Notes under the pieces: generated by a model
Told to the model about the DNA's origin: nothing
The model's database searches: none
Seen by the model: the letters and a program-made list of their open reading frames with translations, nothing else
Shown: positions 9,039 through 17,859 of the stretch, piece after piece
Position numbering within the stretch: position 1 is the first letter of the stretch
How the letters are laid out: each line of letters opens with the position of its first letter
NCBI GenBank assembly: GCA_035294085.1
Contig: DATGLP010000011.1
Span: 1 to 48,594 of the forward strand
DNA from: Acidimicrobiales bacterium
Lineage (GTDB): Bacteria > Actinomycetota > Acidimicrobiia > Acidimicrobiales > Bog-793
Direction of reading: 5' to 3'
DNA: 48,594 nucleotides
Program-made: the position numbers and the translations under genes

Positions 9039-10070
9039 TCAGTCTTCGGTGGCGACGTTGGCCTCGACCAAGCTGTCGAGCTGCTGGGCGTTCAGGAGCT
9101 CGTCGCGCATCGTGGCGTTGAACGACTCGATCCAGGCGTTCTGCCAGGGTGAGCCCAGATCGATCGAGACGGTGCCGGCGCCGGTGCACGAGCAGCAGTC
9201 GGCGACAGCCTAGGCGATGCACTCGCCGCTGTGGTCCAAGCGCAGGTACCTCGGGGTGGCGCGTTCCACGGCGGTTCTCTCGAGCACGGCGACGACCTGG
9301 TCGGCGTCGATGAAGCGTGGAACCTCCGTGGCGAGCGCCTCACGCCTGAACTCGTCGACGACGTTCAGGAACGTGAGCATGCTCCCGCCTGCGGTCTGGT
9401 CGAACGGGAGGTCACACGCCCCCGCCACGTCAGGGGCGATCGGACAGAACGCGCCGATGGCCACGCCGATGCCCTGAAGCGGTCGCCTCGTCTTCCGGTA
9501 GGGCACGCTCAGGCCTCCTTTCCCGCCACAGGCGCTGGACGCGCTCGCGATTCGCCCGCCAGCCGGCCTCCTTGGCCGGCAGATCGGCCCGGCGCCAGCC
9601 TCTGCGGGGTCGCCGGCGGGCGACGGCGCGCAGGAACGCCCGCAGCGAGCTCCTCGTCGCTCGGGATCGCTGCGGGGAGGCGCTGGGTGGACCCGGGCTG
9701 GCCAACGGCGAGACAGGCCTGGCGTCCGGCGGCCCCGAACTGCTCGCGGAGGTCCACGACGGCCCCCACCTGCGGTTCGGGGTCACGGACTTCCCCGGTT
9801 CAGCTCCTTCAACGTCGATGTCGAGGGCCTGGTCGGCCACGACGCGCTTCAGGCGGGCGTTCTCGCGCTCGACCTCCTCGAGCTCGATGCGTTTGGCGTC
9901 GTCGGCCTGCATCCCGCCGTCCTGGTTCCGCCAGCAGTGGAAGGTCGACTCGGTGACCTCGAGGTGCGGGGACACCTCCTCGACGGTTCTGCCCTGGGCG
10001 AGGAGCTTGTCGGCCTCGGCGGGCTTGCGGACGATCTGCTCGGGCGTGTGCCAGCGGCGTTTCGTCGTGT
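9039..10070 (-). pseudogene. IS3-family insertion sequence (orfA/orfB), degraded
   Basis: Reading on the minus strand from about 10070, the orfA part has RRWHTPEQIVRKPAEADK and HLEVTESTFHCWRNQ, then a leucine-zipper-like run ending RLKRVVADQALDID. The orfB parts follow in different frames: WRRADLPAKEAGWRANRERV, CDLPFDQTAGG, LTFLNVVDEFRREALA, and GSPWQNAWIESFNATMRDEL with the catalytic glutamate region. A TAG falls between HSGECIA and AVADC. The final TGA is at 9039-9041. The orfA frame has no usable start. Several frameshifts make it non-functional. The type of orfA resembles the IS407-like group. Terminal repeats could not be placed. Confidence 0.85.
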
Positions 10071-10319
10071 GCTGTCATCCTTCTCCCATCGTGGGGGCTC
10101 GGACTCGCACAACGGGTGGATCGATTCACGGGGATTCGGTCACTCGCGCTGCGCATGAAGGTCACCAAGGCGTCCACGTCCGCCGGCGTGAGCGCACTAG
10201 CAGCGAGCGCTCGCCTCCACCGAGATTCTCGCCATCAGCATGCATGAGCGTGTGGATTTGACCGGAAGGTGCTGCTAGACCTCTATGCGAGTACGTCTCT
10301 CGGCGGGACAGGAGAGGCT

Positions 10320-11624
10320 ATGACTCGTCAGACGGACGGCCTAGGAATGCTCAGCGCGGGCCAACTGGTCTCGGGAAGGTACGAGGTCCAAAGGCGTATC
10401 TCCGAAGGCGAACGTAGGAGAACGTACCTGGCCTACGACAACAAGATGCGAAGGCCCGTTGCCCTTTCAGTGCTGAGACCGGAATGTGCTCATCTCGACC
10501 CCGAAGGTGTCGAGCGAGAAGGCACGGTGCTAGGACGAGTCGGGACTCACGACAACATCGTCTCCGTATTCGACTTCGATCGAGACGGCTCAGTGCAGTT
10601 TGTCGTGTTCGAGTACCTAGGAGGCGGAACCCTCGCTGAACTTATCATCAGGGAGGGTTCATTACCACCGGAACAACTCCTCCGGCTGAGTCGTCAGGTA
10701 TGTCGTGGGCTGGCTCACCTCCACAACAAGGGTCTCCTCCATCGAGATGTCTGCGCAAAGAACGTCCTTCTAGACGAACGAGGAAATGCCCATCTCGGTG
10801 ACTTCGATTCAGCTATCTGGTTAGACGACCCGGACCCGGATCTCCCGAGCACGCCGAATCCTTACTCAGCACCGGAGTCGAAGGGGATGCGCGCTTCGCG
10901 AGATCGTCGTTCTGACCTCTATTCGCTCGGTTGCCTTCTCTACGTGATGGCGCTCGGGACAGTCGAGGTCGGAGGTCTTCGTCAGCTTCGCGAGGCGCGG
11001 CGGGATCTTCCTTCTTCCTTCGCAGACTTGGTTGAGTGCCTGCTCGCTGACGATCCGGATGGGCGTCCGGATGATGCCGATCAAGTTCTGCGCTGGCTCG
11101 ACGACATCCGAAAGGCCTCCAATCTGGATGCACTTATCCGCGCTGGGGAGAGTCAGCAGGTCGAGTTCAAAGCCTCGCTGCACCACCCCTATGGCAGCGT
11201 ACCATCGGCGGGTGCAGAAGAAGGAATGAGACGCAAACTGTGGCTTGAGGTCACCAAGACCATCGCCGCGTTTCTGAACAGCGATGGAGGAATCCTCCTC
11301 ATCGGAGTTGATGACCAGGGACGCATCCTCGGAGTCGAATCAGACCTTCCATACGTTAAGAAACACACGCTGGACTCTTGGCTGCTTTCACTGCAGCAGG
11401 TTATTGTTAACGATCTTGGCACAGATGTGTTCAGCTCGATCCGCATTTCGCTCGTCCCTCACGGGGACGTCCACGTAGCCGTTATATCTTGTCCGAAACG
11501 GTCTGTTGAGACGTGGTTAGGTACGACAGGGCATGAGGCGTTCTACGTGCGCGCTGGGAACGGGACGCGTGAGCTTACAGGATCCAGGCTTATTACGTAT
11601 ATCCGCGAACATTTTCATTCATAG
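10320..11624 (+). CDS. Protein kinase-like domain fused to a Schlafen AlbA_2 domain
   Basis: An intact 434-residue protein. Residues about 21-262 have a Ser/Thr kinase fold: H-R-D at 141-143, N148, D-F-D at 161-163 in place of DFG, and A-P-E at 184-186. The glycine loop (ISEGERRRTYLA) keeps one glycine, and the usual VAxK lysine is Ser50 (VALSVL), so it may be a pseudokinase or an atypical kinase. Residues about 272-424 are an AlbA_2 (Schlafen-type nucleic-acid-binding) domain with GES...EFKAS, GGILLIGVDDQG and FYVRAGNGTREL. The start ATG 10320 has AGGAG five bases upstream. GC content is clearly lower than in the flanking genes, and IS remnants lie on both sides, indicating transfer. A role in defence or stress signalling is inference. 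No membrane segment is visible. Confidence 0.85.
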   Translation: MTRQTDGLGMLSAGQLVSGRYEVQRRISEGERRRTYLAYDNKMRRPVALSVLRPECAHLDPEGVEREGTVLGRVGTHDNIVSVFDFDRDGSVQFVVFEYLGGGTLAELIIREGSLPPEQLLRLSRQVCRGLAHLHNKGLLHRDVCAKNVLLDERGNAHLGDFDSAIWLDDPDPDLPSTPNPYSAPESKGMRASRDRRSDLYSLGCLLYVMALGTVEVGGLRQLREARRDLPSSFADLVECLLADDPDGRPDDADQVLRWLDDIRKASNLDALIRAGESQQVEFKASLHHPYGSVPSAGAEEGMRRKLWLEVTKTIAAFLNSDGGILLIGVDDQGRILGVESDLPYVKKHTLDSWLLSLQQVIVNDLGTDVFSSIRISLVPHGDVHVAVISCPKRSVETWLGTTGHEAFYVRAGNGTRELTGSRLITYIREHFHS

Positions 11625-11631
11625 CTTTGCT

Positions 11632-11647
11632 TGGGAGTCGGCTCCCA
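11632..11647 (+). terminator. Hairpin just after the kinase-AlbA_2 gene
   Basis: TGGGAG-TCGG-CTCCCA, a perfect 6-bp stem with a 4-nt loop, starts 8 bases after the stop codon. It has no downstream T-run, so intrinsic termination would be weak. Position supports a terminator or an mRNA 3'-end stabiliser. Confidence 0.4.
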
Positions 11648-11759
11648 GACTTGACCCGAGCAGGAGCGCGACCGGACTGCGACGTAGGCGTCGCCGGAGC
11701 GCGTGGCGGGAGTGGCGGCCGCACACCCCGCCCGTTCGGGAGTGGCGGGAGAAGGGAGC

Positions 11760-12840
11760 CCCAGACGGAAGAGGAGACGGACGGGGAAAGGTCCCGAGGA
11801 GTGGATCCTCCAGCAGCTGATCGAGGCCGAGGCCACGGAACGGATCGGCGCCGGCCGCTACGAGCGCTCCGAGGACCGCGTCACCCAGCGCAACGGCTAC
11901 CGCCGGCGCCTGCTGTCCACCCCCGCCGGGGACGTGCAGCTCGGGATCCCGAAGCTTCGCGAGGAAGCTTCTTCCCGAGCCTCATCGCCCGGCGTGGGCG
12001 CATCGACCGGGTCCTGTTCGCCGTGCTCAGCGAGGCCGACGTCCCGGGAGTCTCGGCGAGGACGGTCGACCACCTGGTGGCCGCGCACGGGGTGGCCTCG
12101 GGGATCTCCACGTCCGAGGTGAGCCGGATCTGTGCAGGCCTCGACAAAGAGCTCGAGGAGTCCCGAGACCGCCCGTTGGACTACGTGCGGTTCCCGCCGT
12201 CTTCGCCGACGCGGCCGACGTGGAGGGCCGAGTCCGAGGCCGGGTGGTCTCGAGGCCCGTCGTGGTGGCAACCAGTGTCACCGTCCGCGGCGAGCAGGAG
12301 GTGCTCGGCATCGAGGTGGGAGACACCGAGGACCCGGCCTTCTCGGGGGCCCCCTCGAGGGCCTGCGGGCTCGGGAACTGGGGGGTCCAGCTCTGATCTC
12401 CTGCCACCACCTGGGACTCAAGGAGGCCATCGCCTCGGTCCTCCTCGGGGTGTCCTGGCAAGGATGTCGGGGGCACTCCATGAGAGACATGCTCTCGAGG
12501 GTTCCGAAGGCCTCGGCCGAGATGGTCGCTGCCGCCAGCTTGACGAGGTCACCCAGACGCTCTGGCGAGGATGCCCGCCGATGCCGCTTCGGACCTGCTC
12601 GCATTCACCAGCTTCCCAGAGGTCCACGAGCGCAGGATCGGGTTGACCAACCCGTCGGCACGTCTGAACGGCGAGATCGAGCGGCGGACCAACGTGGTGG
12701 GCATCTTCCCCAACGACGCGGCAGGCGCTCGCCTCGTCACCGCCGTCGTGGTCGAGTTCCACGACGAGTGGGCCGTCGTCGAACGCCGCGTCCTGTGGGA
12801 GGAGTCTCCGGAGATGATCGGCGTGATGCAAGGGCCACCG
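11760..12840 (+). pseudogene. IS256-family (mutator type) transposase, degraded
   Basis: Pieces of one transposase lie in all three plus frames. In order they are: ILQQLIEAEATERIGAGRYE, RNGYRRRLLSTPAGDVQLGI with PKLREEA, FFPSLIARRGRIDRVLFAVL, GISTSEVSRICAGLDKELEE, a damaged catalytic core around HHLGLKEAIASVLLG, and the C-terminal TNPSARLNGEIERRTNVVGI with FPNDAAGARLV and HDEWAV. These match the ordered conserved blocks of IS256 transposases. At least three frameshifts separate them, so it is inactive. It closes the island on the side away from tRNA-Ala. Confidence 0.85.
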
Positions 12841-12973
12841 CTCACCGCCAGAGCTTGCAAGGCACTCGCGTTCACGGCGCTACACACTGATGCAGGCGGC
12901 GAGGTCCAGACCGGAACCGAAACGACACCACTGCGCGGGTGCACCCCGGCGGCAGCGAGCGACGCCCGCTCCG

Positions 12974-14200
12974 CTACGCGGCGCCGTTGTCCCGACGGAA
13001 CAGTCCCCGTCGAGCGGCGTGCGTCGAGCCGGACGTGTCTCGCTCCGACGAGGAGTCGAACGGGAGGCCGTCGAAGACGCGCGCGAGCGGCTCGCTGGCC
13101 AACGCAGGAAGGTCGGCCCGATCCTCGTCGGTCGCCGTCTCGGCGTGTGCCGGGGGTCCGGGCACGGAGTCGGCACCCGCGGCGTCGCGCGCCTCCTCGA
13201 GCTCGGAGAGGCCCACCGCGATGGACCGCACCTCGTCCACGAGGCGACCCAACGCATCGAGGCAGGGCGCCGGCGGATCGGGGCGCTGCTCGAGCCGGAG
13301 CAGCGTCTCGCGCACCGCCGCAGTCGCCTGCGCAATCTGGTCGGTCCCCTCCTCGAGGTGCTCAAGCTGCATGCGGACGCTGCCGAGCTCCTCGGCGAGC
13401 CGGCCGAACGCGTCGAGCGACGGCGCAGGCTGGCGCGCGACGCCCTCGAGCGTCTGGAGGCGCAGCCCGAGGGCCCGCACCTCGTCGACGAGCCGAGACA
13501 GCGCTGCATCCGGCAGCCCGCGAGGTGTCGAGAACACGTCGGAGCTGCGAACGAGGTCGATGACCGCGCGCGTCGCCTCAGCGAGCTGACTCGTTCCCTG
13601 CTCCAGGCCATCCAGGCGCGCGCCGAGGGTGCGCAGCTCCTCGGAGAGGGAGGTGAGCGTGGCGCTGAGCACCGACACGCCCTCGACCTGCTCGCTCGCC
13701 TGCGTCGCGCCCGGTGAGGCGGCGTCGCGCTGGTGCGAGCCGCTTCGCAGCGCGAGCGCGTGGGCCAGGGATGCGAGCGCATCGGACGCCGGGCCGACTC
13801 CCTCCGGCGATCTGTACGGGGTGGCCGCGCCGTCGAGCTCGAGGGCCCGCAGTCGCTGCTCGATCTCCGCGACCCACTCGGCGAGGCCGAGAAGCCCCTG
13901 CGCGAGCAGCTCGTCGCGTGGCGGGTCGCTGCCGGCAGCGCGCGGGACCGGTGGCGAGGCCTGCAGGTCCTCGAGTTCGGCTGGGGGAGCGACTCCCCAC
14001 GCCGGCGCCGTCGCCAGCCGAGGTGCCGAGCCGTAGGCTCCCTCGCGGCGCGCCAGCCTCGCCTCGAGCGCGGCGATCCGGTGGAGCACCCGACTGAGGG
14101 GGTCGTCGAGACGGGCGTCCCGCTGGCCGGTGTCGAGCCTCGCCTCGAGCGCGGCGATCCGGTGGAGGACGTCAGCGAGCCTCTTGTCCACCTGCGTCAC
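12974..14200 (-). CDS. Predicted coiled-coil protein, function unknown
   Basis: A 408-residue protein on the minus strand, not matched to a named family. From the chosen GTG start (14200) it begins VTQVDKRLADVLHRIAALEA. A second copy of VLHRIAALEARL follows 27 residues later. The middle and C-terminal parts repeat heptad-like segments such as LSEELRTLGARLDGLEQG, VDEVRALGLRLQTLEG, LAEELGSVRMQLEHLEEG and VDEVRSIAVGLSELEEA. This indicates long helical coiled coils with no signal peptide or membrane segment. An open frame extends 48 codons upstream, but a WhiG/FliA-like promoter at 14252-14279 lies inside that extension, which favours the GTG. It is divergent from the Tad operon, so a scaffold or regulatory role in the pilus machine is a guess from context. 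Confidence 0.65.
   Translation of the reverse strand: MTQVDKRLADVLHRIAALEARLDTGQRDARLDDPLSRVLHRIAALEARLARREGAYGSAPRLATAPAWGVAPPAELEDLQASPPVPRAAGSDPPRDELLAQGLLGLAEWVAEIEQRLRALELDGAATPYRSPEGVGPASDALASLAHALALRSGSHQRDAASPGATQASEQVEGVSVLSATLTSLSEELRTLGARLDGLEQGTSQLAEATRAVIDLVRSSDVFSTPRGLPDAALSRLVDEVRALGLRLQTLEGVARQPAPSLDAFGRLAEELGSVRMQLEHLEEGTDQIAQATAAVRETLLRLEQRPDPPAPCLDALGRLVDEVRSIAVGLSELEEARDAAGADSVPGPPAHAETATDEDRADLPALASEPLARVFDGLPFDSSSERDTSGSTHAARRGLFRRDNGAA
14056..14167. repeat. Two direct 31-bp repeats within the coiled-coil gene
   Basis: The same 31 bases occur at 14056-14086 and 14137-14167, 81 bp apart (27 codons). They encode the duplicated HRIAALEARL segment near the protein's N-terminus. 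The near-perfect nucleotide identity suggests a recent internal duplication or gene conversion. Confidence 0.85.
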
Positions 14201-14251
14201 TCCCCGCCGGCCCGAGCGCTGGCGCTCGCCGACACCGGCGAGCTGTCTGTG

Positions 14252-14279
14252 TAGTCGGCACCTGGCGAGGCGACCTTTA
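14252..14279 (-). promoter_or_regulatory. WhiG/FliA-type promoter for the coiled-coil gene
   Basis: On the minus strand the sequence reads TAAA (14279-14276), 16 nt, then GCCGACTA (14259-14252). The known WhiG/FliA consensus is TAAA - 15 or 16 nt - GCCGATAA, so this has a perfect -35 and 6 of 8 in the -10. Expected transcription start is near 14245, about 45 nt before GTG 14200. AT-rich tetramers are rare in this DNA, which makes the match more telling. Confidence 0.55.
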
Positions 14280-14356
14280 GGGTCTGGATACGGGCGGCCT
14301 GGGGAGGCTCGCCGAGGAGGCGGGACCTGGTCCGGCGCGAGCAACCATCCCGAGCC

Positions 14357-14384
14357 TTAACGGGCTCATTCCTGCTGTCGATAC
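14357..14384 (+). promoter_or_regulatory. WhiG/FliA-type promoter for the Tad pilus operon
   Basis: TTAA (14357-14360), 16 nt, then GTCGATAC (14377-14384). It matches the consensus at 3 of 4 and 6 of 8 positions with the same spacing as the divergent site. Expected start of transcription is near 14391, about 100 nt before the cpaB GTG at 14492. The -35 tetramer also lies in a small inverted repeat (GAGCC...GGCTC). Confidence 0.5.
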
Positions 14385-14491
14385 CACAGCGATGGCCACG
14401 ACGGTTGCCGTGTCTCTGGGGCGCCGCGGCGGCTGGCCGAGCGGGCAGCTACCCGCTCGTCTCGGCTGCCGCCGCCACTGAAGGAGCAGCG

Positions 14492-15262
14492 GTGCGGCGG
14501 AGGCGAGCGCTCGTCGTCGTACTCGCGCTCGCGATCGGTGGCCTCGCCGGGGGCGCGGCCTACCTCTACCTGCAAGGCGTGCAGGTGCGTGCCTACGACG
14601 GCGCGCATCTCGTCGACGTCTACGTCGCGAACGGCACGATCCCGCGCGGTACGACGGGAGCGGACGCCATCGGGTCGGGGTTGATCCAGTCGACCAAGAT
14701 GCCGCTGCGTCTCCGCCCTCCCGGTGCGGTGACGACGCTCGCCAGCATTCGCGACGCCGTCGCGGTCACCGACATCCCTCCGCAGCAGGTGATCGTCGCC
14801 GGCCTGTTCGCCCAGCCAGCCACCCAGGCCGGCGCGGCGGCCCAGCTGATCCCGAAGGGCGACGTCGCCATCACGATCTCCACCGACGCGGTGCACGGCG
14901 TCGCGGGCCTCGTCGAGCCAGGCGACCACGTCGACCTCCTCGTGCAGCTCGACGACGGCGCCAAGGAGGCGTTCCTCTACCAGGAGGTGCCCGTGCTCGC
15001 CGTCGGGAGCGCGCTCGCCGAGCCGGCCGTGCACACCACCTCGGCGCAGGCTGCGAGCCCCGGTTCGCAGGCCCCAGCGACCGAGCTCGTCACCTTCGCC
15101 GTCCCACCCGCGGCAGCAGCGCGCATCGCCATGGCCGAGAGCGACGCAGGTGGGATCTCCGGCAGCATCTACCTGGCGCTCGACCCCCCGGGTGGCGTGC
15201 CCGCCGCCGTGCCGCCCGTCTCCAGCGCGAGTGTGCTCCCGCCGGGCCTGACGCCTCGCTAG
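14492..15262 (+). CDS. cpaB: CpaB/RcpC-family Flp pilus assembly protein
   Basis: A 256-residue protein with an N-terminal membrane anchor (RRRRALVVVLALAIGGLAGG). A SAF-like domain follows (VYVANGTIPRGTTGADAIGS and the AVAVTDIPPQQVIVAGLF region), then the CpaB core (PKGDVAITISTDAVHGVAGL, VEPGDHVDLLV). CpaB proteins sit at the outer face of the Tad machine and interact with the secretion channel or cell wall. The GTG at 14492 has AAGGAG five bases upstream. An in-frame extension upstream to 14405 has no ribosome site. It is the first gene of the tad operon, 13 bp before tadZ. Confidence 0.85.
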   Translation: MRRRRALVVVLALAIGGLAGGAAYLYLQGVQVRAYDGAHLVDVYVANGTIPRGTTGADAIGSGLIQSTKMPLRLRPPGAVTTLASIRDAVAVTDIPPQQVIVAGLFAQPATQAGAAAQLIPKGDVAITISTDAVHGVAGLVEPGDHVDLLVQLDDGAKEAFLYQEVPVLAVGSALAEPAVHTTSAQAASPGSQAPATELVTFAVPPAAAARIAMAESDAGGISGSIYLALDPPGGVPAAVPPVSSASVLPPGLTPR

Positions 15263-15275
15263 GCAAGGCGATGAC

Positions 15276-16508
15276 GTGACCGCGAGCGCCGATCGCCTCC
15301 CGCCGCTCCTCGGCCCCCCGCTCGAGGCGCCAGGCCCGCTCGTCGCCGTCGTCGAGCGCGAGCCGGAGGTGCGTCGTCGCATCCGCGACGCGCTGCCCGG
15401 CGCCGACGTCATGGCGCTGTCGTCGCTCGACGAGCTCGTGGACGTCGGGCTGCAGCGCGTGTCGGTGATCGTCGTGGTGCTCGGACCGTCCCAGGTCGAA
15501 CCGGGCCCTCTCCAGCGCTTCGGATCGCTCGCGCGGCTGCGATCCGGCCTCGGCGGGATCCTCGTCGTCGAGACCGTCGGTCCGGAGGTGATGGGGATGG
15601 CGCTTCGCGCCGGGCTCGACGACGCCATCGCCGTGCAGAACCTCGACTCCCAGCTGCTCTCGGCGGTGCAGGCCCTCGGCCAGCGGCTCGACGAGGACGT
15701 CGCCGGGATCGTGCAGCTGCGCCAGCTCAACAGGGCGACCGAGTCTCGCGGCCGGGTGACGACCGTCTTCTCGCCGAAGGGCGGCGTGGGCAAGTCCGTC
15801 GTCGCGGTCAACCTCGCCGCGGCGCTCGCCCGTCGGTCGCCGGAGCCGGTGGTGGTCCTCGACCTCGATCTCCAGTTCGGCGATGTTGCCGTGATGGTGC
15901 GGCTGCAGCCGGCCCACAACGTCACCGAGGTCGTCGCCGCCGAGCGCGCCGAGCGCATCGACGGCGAGCTGGTGCACAGCCTCCTCGTTCGCCACCCTTC
16001 GAGCGGCGTGTTCGTCCTCGCGGCGCCCCCCGAGCCGTCGCTCGTCGACAGCGTGGACGCGAAGGTCGTCTCACGGCTCGTGGCCGTCCTGCGCTCGATG
16101 GCGTCGCGGGTGGTCGTGGACACACCGTCCGTCCTCAGTGACGCCATCTTGCAGGTCCTCGATGACTCCGACGACATCGCGTTCGTCGTCGGGATGGACG
16201 TTCCGTCGGTGAAGAACGCGCGCATCGGCCTGCACGCGCTCCGGCTGGTCGGCATCGACGAGCGCCGGATCCTCCTCGTCCTCAACCGTGCCGACTCCAA
16301 GGTGAACCTCTCCGTCCGAGACGTCGAGCGAGCGCTCAGGATGAAGGTCGCGGTGAGCCTCCCGTCCGACGTGCTCGTCACGCAGTCGGTCAACAAGGGG
16401 ATTCCCGCGGTCCTCGAGTACGAGCGCTCTGGCTTCGCCCGCGCCATCGACCAGCTCGTCGAAGTCGTGCGCGGCCGCTCGGGTGCTGCCGTCGAGAGGG
16501 AGGCGTGA
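15276..16508 (+). CDS. tadZ: TadZ/CpaE-like pilus localisation ATPase
   Basis: A 410-residue protein with two parts. Residues about 20-140 resemble a degenerate response-regulator receiver domain (LVAVVEREPEVRRRIRDALP). Residues about 160-400 are a ParA/MinD ATPase. The deviant Walker A motif SPKGGVGKS is near residues 166-174, and VVVLDLDLQFGDVAVM follows. TadZ proteins place the Tad machine at its site in the cell, often a pole, and recruit other Tad proteins. It starts at GTG 15276 and ends one base before the tadA GTG at 16510. Confidence 0.88.
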   Translation: MTASADRLPPLLGPPLEAPGPLVAVVEREPEVRRRIRDALPGADVMALSSLDELVDVGLQRVSVIVVVLGPSQVEPGPLQRFGSLARLRSGLGGILVVETVGPEVMGMALRAGLDDAIAVQNLDSQLLSAVQALGQRLDEDVAGIVQLRQLNRATESRGRVTTVFSPKGGVGKSVVAVNLAAALARRSPEPVVVLDLDLQFGDVAVMVRLQPAHNVTEVVAAERAERIDGELVHSLLVRHPSSGVFVLAAPPEPSLVDSVDAKVVSRLVAVLRSMASRVVVDTPSVLSDAILQVLDDSDDIAFVVGMDVPSVKNARIGLHALRLVGIDERRILLVLNRADSKVNLSVRDVERALRMKVAVSLPSDVLVTQSVNKGIPAVLEYERSGFARAIDQLVEVVRGRSGAAVEREA

Positions 16509-16509
16509 G

Positions 16510-17859
16510 GTGAGCCTGTTCGAGCGCCTCCGCGACGGCCAGGTGCCGAGCGCGCTGCGGACGGAGCAGCTGGAGGCGTTGCGTCGGCGGATCCACCAGC
16601 GGGTGATCGCCGAGCTCGGGCCGCAGCTCTCGGACGCGGGCTCGGACGACGGCGAGCTCGGACCCGCCGTGCAGCAGCTGCTCAACCAGGCGCTGCGAGA
16701 GGAGGCGACACCCCTCTCTGGCGCTGACAAGCAGCAGCTCGTCCGGGACCTCACCGACGACATCCTCGGGCACGGGCCCATCGAGCCCTACCTGCGCGAC
16801 CAGAGCGTGAGCGAGATCATGGTGAACGGTCCTCGCCTCGTGTACGTCGAGCGTGCCGGGCGCCTGGAGCTGACGGGCGTCACCTTCATCGACGAGGAGC
16901 ACCTCCGTCGCACGATCGAGCGGATCGTCTCGCTCGTCGGTCGGCGCATCGACGAGTCCTCGCCGATGGTCGATGCTCGTCTCCCGGACGGGTCGCGCGT
17001 GAACGCCGTCTACCCGCCGCTCGCGATCGGGGGACCCTTCCTCACGGTCCGCAAGTTCATGGCCGAGCCGCTGTCGGTCGACGACCTCTTCGAGCTGAGG
17101 ACGGCGACCCCTGCGTCGATGGCATTCCTCGAGGCCTGCGTGAAGGGCCGGATGAACATCGCGATCTCCGGCGGGACGAGCACCGGGAAGACGACCCTCC
17201 TCAACGTGCTCTCGTCGTTCATCCCCGACACCGAACGGATCGTGACCATCGAGGACTCCAAGGAGCTCCAGCTCCGCCAGCGCCACGTGCTGCCGCTCGA
17301 GGCGCGCCCGCCGAACTCCGAGGGACGCGGCGAGGTCAGCATCCGGCAGCTCGTGCGCAACGCGCTGCGCATGCGGCCGGACCGGATCGTTGTCGGGGAG
17401 TGCCGGTCGGGTGAGGCCCTCGACATGCTCCAGGCGATGAACACGGGCCACGAGGGCTCGCTCACGACGGTGCACGCGAACAGTCCTCGCGATGCGCTGT
17501 CGCGCATCGAGACGATGACCTTGATGGCCGGCTTCGACCTCCCCGTGCGAGCGATACGCGAGCAGATGGCCTCGGCCCTGGACGTCATCGTCCAGCTGAG
17601 TCGCCTGCGAGACGGGAGCCGCAGGATCACGCACATCACCGAGGTGGAGCGGATGGAGGGCGACGTCATCGTCCTCCAGGACGTCTTCCTCTTCGACTAC
17701 GGCATGGGTCTCGACGGCGACGGGCGTCCCCGCGGGCAGCTCAAGGCGACGGGCCTGCGACCGCATCTCGTGGAGCGGCTGGCCGATCGCGGGATCGCGC
17801 TCGCGCCGGGTCTGTTCGACTCCGAGGGTTTCGTACGCGCGCCGGTGGGTCGGCGGTGA
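16510..17859 (+). CDS. tadA: TadA/CpaF-family secretion ATPase
   Basis: A 449-residue PilT/VirB11-type ATPase that powers Flp pilus assembly at the cytoplasmic membrane. Walker A (SGGTSTGKTT) is at about residues 220-229. The Asp box lies in RIVTIEDSKELQL and Walker B in RPDRIVVGECRSGEALDMLQ near 291. The His box TTVHANSPRDAL follows. The N-terminal domain carries the EPYLRDQSVSEIMVNGP segment typical of CpaF. Start GTG 16510; an open frame begins further upstream but overlaps tadZ. Its stop overlaps the tadB start by 4 bases. Confidence 0.93.
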   Translation: MSLFERLRDGQVPSALRTEQLEALRRRIHQRVIAELGPQLSDAGSDDGELGPAVQQLLNQALREEATPLSGADKQQLVRDLTDDILGHGPIEPYLRDQSVSEIMVNGPRLVYVERAGRLELTGVTFIDEEHLRRTIERIVSLVGRRIDESSPMVDARLPDGSRVNAVYPPLAIGGPFLTVRKFMAEPLSVDDLFELRTATPASMAFLEACVKGRMNIAISGGTSTGKTTLLNVLSSFIPDTERIVTIEDSKELQLRQRHVLPLEARPPNSEGRGEVSIRQLVRNALRMRPDRIVVGECRSGEALDMLQAMNTGHEGSLTTVHANSPRDALSRIETMTLMAGFDLPVRAIREQMASALDVIVQLSRLRDGSRRITHITEVERMEGDVIVLQDVFLFDYGMGLDGDGRPRGQLKATGLRPHLVERLADRGIALAPGLFDSEGFVRAPVGRR

